This document shows, piece after piece, positions 1 to 5,621 of a stretch of DNA of 9,836 nt. The position numbers were made by a program, and so were the translations under genes. The notes beneath the pieces are model-generated. The model saw nothing but the letters and a program-made list of their open reading frames with translations. It was not told the DNA's origin and made no database searches. This DNA comes from an uncultured Clostridia bacterium (GTDB lineage Bacteria; Bacillota; Clostridia; Christensenellales; UBA1242). Each line of letters begins with the position of its first letter. The stretch's first letter is position 1. The DNA lies in NCBI GenBank assembly GCA_944372715.1, contig CALVZZ010000067.1, positions 1-9,836 of the forward strand. The letters run 5' to 3'.

Positions 1-209
1 GGAGAAATTATGGATAAATACAGATTATATATAGATGAAATAAGAGTTTCTTCACTCCAAACAATTCCTGAATCACCACAAATGATTATAAAATCATCAT
101 AAGTTAAGTATTGTTGTGCACACAAATTTTTTATCTTCTTACTATCTAATATACCGTGTGTATCACCACAAATATAAACCACCCCTTTTGTATTCAAAGA
201 TGATTTCAA
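1..209 (-). CDS. Calcineurin-like metallophosphoesterase, N-terminal part (cut by window start)
   Basis: This is the 5' end of a gene read leftwards; 69 codons are present and the frame is open at the window edge. The protein begins MKSSLNTKGVVYICGDTHG. Residues 15-19 (GDTHG) match metal-binding motif I (GDxHG) of the calcineurin-like phosphoesterase superfamily, and DFIIICGDSGIVW at about residues 39-51 matches motif II (GDxxD/G). The GNHE motif expected later would lie outside the window. The family hydrolyses phosphomono- or diesters with two metal ions; the substrate cannot be told here. The start is TTG at 209-207, chosen because AAGGAG (221-216) sits 6 bases upstream and no ATG lies in frame nearby. 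It is transcribed divergently from the epimerase gene. Family assignment is good; specific function is unknown. Confidence 0.8.
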   Translation of the reverse strand, partial: MKSSLNTKGVVYICGDTHGILDSKKIKNLCAQQYLTYDDFIIICGDSGIVWSEETLISSIYNLYLSIIS

Positions 210-267
210 AGTGCTCTCCTTATTAACACAAAAATAGTTTTGATTTTAATTAAATAAACTTTATATA

Positions 268-295
268 TGTATAATAAAAATACAACTCAAGTCAA
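268..295 (-). promoter_or_regulatory. Putative sigma-A promoter for the metallophosphoesterase
   Basis: On the minus strand TTGACT (295-290) is followed after 16 bases by TATACA (273-268). This leaves a 5' leader of roughly 50 bases before the TTG start. AT-richness makes chance matches likely, so confidence is moderate. Confidence 0.45.
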
Positions 296-412
296 CCATT
301 TTTAATCATTAATTTTTTAGCCGTCATTCACAAAAGGATTGATTTGTTGCTGTAACCTTTTTCTCAAAATTTAATATCTAGTTTTATAATATTATATATT
401 GATTTTTAAAAT

Positions 413-441
413 TTGACTTGTTTATTTCATAATATTATAAT
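413..441 (+). promoter_or_regulatory. Sigma-A promoter for the epimerase gene
   Basis: TTGACT (413-418), a 17-base spacer and a perfect TATAAT (436-441) lie 25 bases before the ATG at 467. Transcription would start near 448, leaving a short leader that carries AGGAG (456-460). The rest of 210-466 shows only AT-rich sequence and no convincing hairpin or gene. Confidence 0.75.
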
Positions 442-466
442 TTTAAAAAGATTGTAGGAGCTTAAT

Positions 467-1486
467 ATGGAAAAATATATTGTTACGGGTGCAACAGGAC
501 ATATAGGAAATGTTGTTGTTAAAAAATTGTGCGAACAAAATTTAAAAGTTGATATACTTGTTCTTCCAAATGAAAATATAGAAGCCTTGCAAGGATTAAA
601 TGTTAATGTTTTATATGGGGATGTTACTGATAGAAGTTTTATTTTTAACATTATTGAACCTGATAGTATTGTAATACATTTAGCTGGTATTATTGATATT
701 GGTTTAACTCCCCCAGAAACAGTTTACAAAGTTAATGTTGAAGGAACGAAAAATATTGTTGATGCTTGCATTCAAAATAAAGCAAAAAAATTAATTTATT
801 TAAGTACTGTACACATTATTGACCCTAAAGAAAACGGCGACATTTTAATTGAACCAACAAAATTTGATAAAGATAAAGTTGTCGGCACTTATGCAAAAAC
901 AAAACTTATTGCAACTAAATATATATTTGATGCCTGTAAAGAAAAAGGTTTGAATGCAACAATTTTATACCCTTCTGGCGTAATCGGTCCTTACGATTAT
1001 AAAATATCTGAGCTGGGCCAAGTTATATTAGACTATATGAATCATAAGCTAATTGCATACGTTTCTGGTGGTTATAATTTTGTTGATGTTAGAGACATTG
1101 CTGATGCAACTATTTCAGCAATAAAAAATGGAAAAGCTGGAGAGGGTTATATTTTAAGTGGACAATATATGTCATTAAAAGAAATGCTAATTACCATTAA
1201 CAAAAAACTTAACAGAAGAAAACTACCACCATTACTTGCACTTTGGTTTGTTAAAATGTGTGTACCATTTAGCAATTTGTACTACAAGGCAAGACACAAA
1301 AAACCCGTTTTTAGCAAATATTCTTTATACACCTTACATTCAAATAGCAATTTTGATAACAATAAAGCTAAATTAGAATTAAACTTTAAACCTAGAGATG
1401 CAAGAGAATCTATTTGCGATGCAGTGGATTGGTTTATAAAAAATAAACCTAATTTAGTAAATTTTAAAAAGTTAAAAAATGCTTAA
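467..1486 (+). CDS. NAD(P)-dependent epimerase/dehydratase-like protein (extended SDR)
   Basis: The 339-residue protein has the hallmarks of the extended short-chain dehydrogenase/reductase family. The dinucleotide-binding glycine motif TGATGHIG is at residues 7-14, GDVTD at 51-55, an active-site Ser in LSTVH (112-116), catalytic YAKTK (142-146, Y-x3-K), PSGVIGP at 169-175 and the FVDVRDIADA segment at about 205-214. Length is normal for the family. Members act on nucleotide sugars, flavonols, sterols or other alcohols and ketones in the cytoplasm; the C-terminal substrate half does not let me name a substrate. The next gene, a GalU-type nucleotidyltransferase 51 bases downstream, favours sugar-nucleotide chemistry, but the overall look is closer to dihydroflavonol-reductase-like SDRs than to classical GalE. 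The start is set by AGGAG 6 bases upstream and a strong promoter. Confidence 0.85.
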   Translation: MEKYIVTGATGHIGNVVVKKLCEQNLKVDILVLPNENIEALQGLNVNVLYGDVTDRSFIFNIIEPDSIVIHLAGIIDIGLTPPETVYKVNVEGTKNIVDACIQNKAKKLIYLSTVHIIDPKENGDILIEPTKFDKDKVVGTYAKTKLIATKYIFDACKEKGLNATILYPSGVIGPYDYKISELGQVILDYMNHKLIAYVSGGYNFVDVRDIADATISAIKNGKAGEGYILSGQYMSLKEMLITINKKLNRRKLPPLLALWFVKMCVPFSNLYYKARHKKPVFSKYSLYTLHSNSNFDNNKAKLELNFKPRDARESICDAVDWFIKNKPNLVNFKKLKNA

Positions 1487-1537
1487 AAATGTTTTATTTT
1501 AAAATGTAATTATGTTATTCTTTTTTAGGGGGAATTT

Positions 1538-2425
1538 ATGAATTTAGTAACAAAAGCAATAATACCTGTGGCAGGAAAAGGAACAAGATTTTTACCAGCA
1601 ACAAAAAGTGTTGCCAAAGAAATGTTTCCTATTGTTGATATACCAGCACTAATGTTAGTTTTACAAGAATGTATGAAGAGTGGAATAAAGGAAGTATTGA
1701 TTGTTCTATGTAAAGGAAAAGAAAATATAATTGATTTTTTACAAAAGAACGAAAATCTTGAAAAAACTTTAAAAAAATGTAACAGATTACATTTACTTGA
1801 CGAACTAAATGAGATAATTGAAAACATAAAAATTGACTTTGTATATCAAAGCAAAGAATTTTCTGGATCAGCTATGGCTGTATGGGCTGGCAAAGAATGG
1901 GCAGAAAATAAACCATTTGCAGTGTTGTATCCAGACGATCTAAATTATACAGAAGACAATAAACTTCCAGCTATTGGACAATTGATTGAAGCCTACAATA
2001 AGTACAAATGTATGATTATAGGTTGCAAAGAAATACCAAAAGATGAAATTTATAAATACAGCGCTTGTAAAATTGAAGAAAAAATAAATGATAGTTTATA
2101 CAAAATAAATCAAATTGTTGAAAAGCCAGCAAAAGGCACTGAGCCATCTAACATCTCAGGATTGGCAAGATATGTTATGCCAGCAAATACCTTTGATTAT
2201 ATTGAAAAACAATTAAAAACTGCTAATAAAGATATTGAAGTTGGCTTGACAGATACTATGGATATGATATTAAAAGACAGTCCTACCTATGCTGTTATAA
2301 TGGATTCAGTTAGATATGACACAGGCGACAAACTTGGTTACTTGATTGCAACCGTTGAATACGGACTAAGACATAAAGAGCTTGGTGAAAAATTTAAAAA
2401 TTATATAAAAACATTAAAATTATAA
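1538..2425 (+). CDS. GalU-type sugar-1-phosphate nucleotidyltransferase, divergent
   Basis: The 295-residue protein aligns end to end with UTP-glucose-1-phosphate uridylyltransferase, which makes UDP-glucose from UTP and glucose-1-phosphate. Visible landmarks are the nucleotide-binding PVAGKGTRFLP (10-20), the catalytic Lys in AKEMFPIVD (26-34), the acidic metal-binding YPDD (131-134), VEKP (194-197), LTDTMDM (237-243) and YDTGDKLGY (260-268). Several positions nearly invariant in GalU differ. The usual VDKP is VDIP (33-36), the GLGHA uracil-binding loop is GSAMA (110-114), and the sugar-contacting AYG is KYS (173-175). It may use another nucleotide or sugar, so I give no symbol. The start is set by AGGGGG (1527-1532). 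The 51-base gap from the epimerase gene contains no clear terminator, so co-transcription is likely. Confidence 0.8.
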   Translation: MNLVTKAIIPVAGKGTRFLPATKSVAKEMFPIVDIPALMLVLQECMKSGIKEVLIVLCKGKENIIDFLQKNENLEKTLKKCNRLHLLDELNEIIENIKIDFVYQSKEFSGSAMAVWAGKEWAENKPFAVLYPDDLNYTEDNKLPAIGQLIEAYNKYKCMIIGCKEIPKDEIYKYSACKIEEKINDSLYKINQIVEKPAKGTEPSNISGLARYVMPANTFDYIEKQLKTANKDIEVGLTDTMDMILKDSPTYAVIMDSVRYDTGDKLGYLIATVEYGLRHKELGEKFKNYIKTLKL

Positions 2426-2436
2426 AAAATATTTTT

Positions 2437-2471
2437 AAAAATAAAATTATTATACCAATAATTTTATTTTT
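2437..2471 (+). terminator. AT-only hairpin after the GalU-type gene
   Basis: A perfect 15-bp inverted repeat (2437-2451 with 2457-2471, 5-base loop) begins 12 bases after the stop codon and runs into further T residues (2472-2474). The stem is purely A-T, so it is weaker than a classical GC-rich terminator. It could attenuate rather than stop transcription into the next gene. Confidence 0.5.
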
Positions 2472-2478
2472 TTTATTA

Positions 2479-2507
2479 TTGATTTTTTTTAAAAAAAATT
2501 ATAAAAT
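2479..2507 (+). promoter_or_regulatory. Possible promoter placing the transcript start at the acyltransferase ATG
   Basis: TTGATT (2479-2484) and TAAAAT (2502-2507) are 17 bases apart. The spacer is a perfect T8A8 palindrome (2483-2498 overlaps the end of the -35). Transcription would begin near 2514, which is the ATG itself, and no Shine-Dalgarno sequence is visible. The region is nearly all A and T, so chance matches are a real risk. Confidence 0.35.
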
Positions 2508-2513
2508 AAGATT

Positions 2514-3224
2514 ATGAAAAATAAAAAAATAAAACCAAAAAGAAAATGGTTCTTTAACATTGTAAAATTTTTAATGAGTCCTTTTGTTGGTAAAATTAAA
2601 ATAATAAATGAAAATGACAATTTAGAACCTAGCTCAATTTTTCTATGCAATCACGTAGGAGCAAGAGGACCATTCAAGCTTGAATTTAATTTTCCTGTTA
2701 ATTTTAGATTTTGGGGAACATATGAAATGTGTGGAGGTTACTTTTCCAGATTTAAGTATTTATATAAAACATATTTTATACAAAAAAAACATAATAATAA
2801 GTTCATTGCCTTTTTAAAAGCATTTTTAATTTCTCCAATAAGTGGAATGTTTTATAAAGGATTACAATTGATCCCAACATATCCAGATTCAAGATTTTTA
2901 AAAACTATAAAGACAACTTGTGAAATTCTAAACAATGGGCAAAGTATTGTAATTTTTCCAGAAAATAGTAGTGACGGTTATCACGAGATTATGAAAGAAT
3001 ATTATGCAGGCTTTTATATTTTAGCTAAGTATTATTATAAAAAATATAAAAAAAATATAAAGATTTACAATATGAGATATGAAAAAACTAACAAAACTCT
3101 TTATATTGAAAAAGCAATCAGTATGGAGGACTTAATAAAGTTAAATTTAAACAAAGAGGAAATTTCAGATTATTTTAAAAACAAGACAAATGAGTTACAA
3201 AAAAAACAAAAGAAGAGTATATAA
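2514..3224 (+). CDS. PlsC-like lysophospholipid acyltransferase family protein, atypical motif I
   Basis: The 236-residue protein resembles 1-acyl-glycerol-3-phosphate acyltransferases (PlsC/LPLAT), which transfer fatty acyl groups to lysophospholipids at the inner membrane face. Motif I is represented by CNHVGARGP (45-53). The catalytic His (47) is present, but the Asp expected five residues later in the HX4D motif is Gly52. Motif III appears as IFPENSSDGYHE (147-158), corresponding to the usual FPEG. The stretch FRFWGTYEM (64-72) and the YKGLQLIPTYPDSR segment (114-127) recall, from memory, a clostridial subfamily of such proteins, so the altered motif may be a subfamily trait. The N terminus is very basic, followed by a hydrophobic stretch (about 13-24) that may dock on the membrane. 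No Shine-Dalgarno sequence precedes the ATG. The lipid substrate is unknown. Confidence 0.65.
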   Translation: MKNKKIKPKRKWFFNIVKFLMSPFVGKIKIINENDNLEPSSIFLCNHVGARGPFKLEFNFPVNFRFWGTYEMCGGYFSRFKYLYKTYFIQKKHNNKFIAFLKAFLISPISGMFYKGLQLIPTYPDSRFLKTIKTTCEILNNGQSIVIFPENSSDGYHEIMKEYYAGFYILAKYYYKKYKKNIKIYNMRYEKTNKTLYIEKAISMEDLIKLNLNKEEISDYFKNKTNELQKKQKKSI

Positions 3225-3234
3225 CTCTTCTTTT
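3208..3234. terminator. Bidirectional intrinsic terminator between convergent genes
   Basis: An 11-bp perfect stem (3208-3218 with 3224-3234, loop ATATA) overlaps the stop codons of both flanking genes, which lie only 8 bases apart. Rightward, the stem ends in TTTT followed by ATTT. Leftward, it ends in TTTT, then G and eight T. It can therefore terminate both the acyltransferase and the LRR transcription units. Confidence 0.8.
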
Positions 3235-3943
3235 ATTTCATTTTCTCGATCTCATTCTCTTTCTCTTTTTGCCAAATTATATATTGACAATCTCCACTAT
3301 CACCAGAACTTATCTCGTTATTTGTTCTAAACATAGAATAGTCAATAGCTTTTAAAATCTCTGAACTTCTTTTATTATATTTTTTTATTAAAGGTGTTAA
3401 ATCGTTTGCATTCATCCCAACATTTATTTGTAAAAGTGGCTTTTGTGGATTTTCTTTGTTATACTGTTCGGCAAACATTTTTATTCCCTTTTTATACTTT
3501 GCATATATAATTCTTTTATCTTCATCTGGAATATTGTCATTAACTTCAACATTATTGAACACACCATACCCCTGATCTCTGTTTATGTACAAAGTAGATT
3601 TTGCAATAATATCCCCTTTTTCATTTCTTATAACCAAATTTTGAACATCTGGGTGCACTATGCTTGCTTTCATAATTCCATAACCAAATCCTTGTAAATG
3701 AGAACAACAAGTGCAAAGTTTTCCCAAAATAAAATTAACAGGATCGCTTTTCTTTAACCATTCAAATGTATATTTTTTATTTGCTAAATCAATTAAAGCA
3801 CTTAAAGCATTTCTATTTATTTTTTCAATTTCATTTCTGTATTTTGCTATTTGTACGAAAACATCTTCTTCTTTAATACCCTTTAAAAGCAAACTATCTC
3901 CTATATTTTTTTCTCTTCTTTCCTTGTCTATTTTTACTGCCAT
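3233..3943 (-). CDS. Conserved Cys-rich domain, probable C-terminal half of the upstream LRR protein
   Basis: The 236-codon frame continues the LRR gene exactly in phase. Reading upstream of its first ATG there are 17 more sense codons (NISDVIFKYFTSQESFD) before one TGA, and no Shine-Dalgarno sequence stands before that ATG, so it is unlikely to be a stand-alone gene. Key features are a Cys cluster, LCTCCSHLQGFGYG (76-89; Cys77, 79, 80 and His82), then VIRNEKGDIIAKSTLYI (104-120), GYGVFNNVEV (125-134), INVGMNANDL (173-182) and SGDSG near 213-217. From memory, fused LRR proteins of uncultured Clostridia carry this domain at their C terminus; I could not check this. The strand and helix order after the Cys cluster is vaguely GNAT-like, which is speculation. 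No known enzyme is assigned. Confidence 0.6.
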   Translation of the reverse strand: MAVKIDKERREKNIGDSLLLKGIKEEDVFVQIAKYRNEIEKINRNALSALIDLANKKYTFEWLKKSDPVNFILGKLCTCCSHLQGFGYGIMKASIVHPDVQNLVIRNEKGDIIAKSTLYINRDQGYGVFNNVEVNDNIPDEDKRIIYAKYKKGIKMFAEQYNKENPQKPLLQINVGMNANDLTPLIKKYNKRSSEILKAIDYSMFRTNNEISSGDSGDCQYIIWQKEKENEIEKMK

Positions 3944-3994
3944 ATCAAAACTTTCTTGACTTGTAAAATATTTAAAAATAACATCTGATATGTT

Positions 3995-3997
3995 TCA
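3995..3997 (-). other. Single in-frame TGA separating LRR and C-terminal domains
   Basis: The TGA ends the LRR frame after VDETN. The next 17 codons and the following 236-codon frame are in the same phase with no other stop, so the whole stretch from 5458 to 3233 is one frame interrupted once. No GC-rich hairpin follows the TGA, which argues against selenocysteine insertion. Confidence 0.85.
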
Positions 3998-5458
3998 ATT
4001 AGTTTCGTCAACTCCTATAAAATTCTTTTCTAAAAAGAAATTTTTAAATTTTTTCACTGTGGGCTGTAATTGTCTTTGAGAACCTTTATTTGAAGTGTTT
4101 GTCTTTTGAAAGTCATTAAATTCATTGTAACATTTTGCTATAAATCCTAATTCCGTAGATTCTTCCATCATCAATTCTTTAAAATTTTCTTTGTTTAAAA
4201 AAAATTTTGTAAAATTTGAATTAAATTTATCAAACTTTAAGTTTTTAAACATTAAGTTCATTTTTGACAAAGATAGTTCATTTGTCCTAATTTTTTCAAG
4301 CAAAAACTCTCCTACCTTTTGAGCATAATCCACCACAACAATTTCTGTTTTATTATTTTTTGATTTGTGCACTTCTTTTATAGGTTGTAAAAAGCCCCCT
4401 AACACAAAATAAAATTTTATAAAACTACGCACATCTTTTTCTGCTATGCCATTAAAATTAAATTGGTTAAAAAATTTTAAATTCTTGTTTTGGACAAAAT
4501 TATTAAATTCTTCTTTACTTAAATTTTCATATAGGTAATTATATAATAATAAATAAATTCTGTCCTTTTTTATATCTTTTAAAATTATATCTTTTACTTC
4601 ATAGTTAGAAATAAGAATATTAATAATTCCTATATTTTCATTGTTGATTTCAACTACTTCCCCTTGAATATCTTTGCTTTTTGAAAGATATATATCATCA
4701 CCATTTTTTATTAAATATTTAAAATTAATAAAATCAAAACTATTAGCAAAAACTTTTTGTATGTTTCGCGAAAAATGCACTTTGGAGAGCTTGTTACAAT
4801 TTTTAAAAGCATTGTTATGTATTTGCTTTACATTTTGGGGGATTTCAATTTCATTTAAGCTATAACAGTTATGAAATGCTCCACTCATTATATAGGACAA
4901 TTCATCAGGTAATGTTATCTTTTTTAAAGATTCACAATTGGCAAATGTGTTAATTTCTATAACTTTTACCTTATTAGGTAATACTATGCTATGTAAACAT
5001 TCACAACCAAAAAAAGCACTAATGCCAATTTTTTTAATATTATTTCCCAAATTTATTTTATGTAAATAAGAACAGTCAAAAAAAGTTGCCTGTTTTATTT
5101 CAGATAATTTTTCTGGCAGTGTAATTTCCTTTAACAAATCACAACATAAAAAACAAGAATCCCCTATCTCCTCCAAAGATTCAGGCAAATTTATTTGTTT
5201 AAGTTCGTGGCAGTCTCTGAATGCCATTTCTCCAATTTTTGTAAGTCCTTCGGGCAAAACAACTTTTTCAAGTTCTTCACATTTAGAAAAAGAATTATTC
5301 TCAATTTTTTTTAATCCTTCTTGAAAAATAACAGTATGCATTTGTACATCGTCGTCAATTGATGTATCTGTACCCTCAATTCCTTTAGGAGCAATAAACA
5401 CTCCATCTTTAACATCTTGTCTATTGATTTCAATCAAAATGTTATTTCTAATTTTCAT
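3995..5458 (-). CDS. BspA-type leucine-rich-repeat protein (N-terminal part of an interrupted gene)
   Basis: About nine tandem LRR_5 (BspA/Treponema pallidum-type) repeats of roughly 23 residues span residues 45-245. Their pattern is L-x-x-I-x-x-x-A/S-F-x-x-C-x-x-L-x-x-I-x-L-P, as in LPEGLTKIGEMAFRDCHEL. A non-repetitive, Lys/Asn/Phe-rich helical region follows to the TGA after VDETN. There is no signal peptide or membrane segment, so the product is probably cytoplasmic and may bind protein. I place the start at 5458 (MKIRNNILIEINR), not at the ATG at 5488. The upstream ATG lies inside the promoter spacer, while GGTGA (5467-5463) precedes the 5458 ATG. That gives 487 residues. The frame continues past the TGA into a conserved Cys-rich domain. 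It is transcribed divergently from the aspS operon and ends at a shared terminator. Confidence 0.8.
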   Translation of the reverse strand: MKIRNNILIEINRQDVKDGVFIAPKGIEGTDTSIDDDVQMHTVIFQEGLKKIENNSFSKCEELEKVVLPEGLTKIGEMAFRDCHELKQINLPESLEEIGDSCFLCCDLLKEITLPEKLSEIKQATFFDCSYLHKINLGNNIKKIGISAFFGCECLHSIVLPNKVKVIEINTFANCESLKKITLPDELSYIMSGAFHNCYSLNEIEIPQNVKQIHNNAFKNCNKLSKVHFSRNIQKVFANSFDFINFKYLIKNGDDIYLSKSKDIQGEVVEINNENIGIINILISNYEVKDIILKDIKKDRIYLLLYNYLYENLSKEEFNNFVQNKNLKFFNQFNFNGIAEKDVRSFIKFYFVLGGFLQPIKEVHKSKNNKTEIVVVDYAQKVGEFLLEKIRTNELSLSKMNLMFKNLKFDKFNSNFTKFFLNKENFKELMMEESTELGFIAKCYNEFNDFQKTNTSNKGSQRQLQPTVKKFKNFFLEKNFIGVDETN

Positions 5459-5478
5459 AATTTCACCAACTATGCTTG

Positions 5479-5507
5479 ATTTTATCATTTTGTTATCATT
5501 TTGTCAA
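5479..5507 (-). promoter_or_regulatory. Promoter of the LRR gene
   Basis: On the minus strand TTGACA (5507-5502), a 17-base spacer and TAAAAT (5484-5479) give a predicted transcript start near 5472. The start codon at 5458 is then about 14 bases into the message. The promoter covers the alternative ATG at 5488-5486, which therefore cannot be used from this transcript. Confidence 0.7.
5482..5503. repeat. 11-bp tandem direct repeat within the LRR promoter
   Basis: TTATCATTTTG occurs twice in immediate succession (5482-5492 and 5493-5503). It fills the spacer between -10 and -35 of the LRR promoter. One period is about one helical turn, so a repressor could bind both copies on the same DNA face. 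Confidence 0.6.
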
Positions 5508-5509
5508 TG

Positions 5510-5528
5510 TTGGCATTATTTGGCATTA
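5510..5528. repeat. 10-bp-spaced direct repeat upstream of the LRR -35
   Basis: TTGGCATTA occurs at 5510-5518 and 5520-5528 (TAATGCCAA on the coding strand). The copies are exactly 10 bases apart and end two bases before the -35 box. The placement suits an activator or repressor operator, although no cognate regulator is in the window. Confidence 0.5.
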
Positions 5529-5586
5529 ACTGTGTATAGAAATATGTAATATTTAATATAATAAAGAAATGTAGTTTTAAAAATAG

Positions 5587-5614
5587 TTGACATAATTAAA
5601 TTAATGTGTATAAT
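5587..5614 (+). promoter_or_regulatory. Strong sigma-A promoter of the aspS-gatCAB operon
   Basis: A perfect TTGACA (5587-5592) and a perfect TATAAT (5609-5614) are separated by 16 bases. Transcription would start near 5621, just before stem I of the T-box leader. With both hexamers at consensus, output is likely set mainly by the riboswitch. Confidence 0.85.
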
Positions 5615-5621
5615 AGATAAA

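Noticed and set aside
331..362. AAAAGG...CCTTTTT inverted repeat in the left intergenic region
   Set aside because: The loop is 14 or more bases with only weak internal pairing, and the element follows no gene end in either direction, so it is not a credible terminator or riboswitch.
1487..1537. Terminator or separate promoter between the epimerase and GalU-type genes
   Set aside because: The AT-rich gap shows only short repeats (AAAATG twice) and no good stem or paired promoter boxes, so co-transcription is the simpler reading.
1525..1827. 100-codon minus-strand frame over the GalU-type gene
   Set aside because: It is antisense to a well-supported gene; its Ser/Phe-rich composition is what reversed AT-rich coding sequence gives.
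3443..3959. Plus-strand frames opposite the Cys-rich domain, with hydrophobic Phe/Ile-rich translations
   Set aside because: They are complementary to a conserved coding frame and have no Shine-Dalgarno sequence. The apparent membrane character arises from antisense reading of Lys/Asn codons.
3995..3997. TGA read as selenocysteine or as Trp
   Set aside because: No stable GC-rich hairpin follows the TGA as a bacterial SECIS would, and all Trp residues in neighbouring genes use TGG with no in-frame TGA, so general recoding is not supported.
5459..5488. Upstream ATG at 5488 extending the LRR protein by ten residues
   Set aside because: It lies within the -10/-35 spacer of a good promoter and has no Shine-Dalgarno sequence, whereas the ATG at 5458 has GGTGA in front and fits the predicted transcript.
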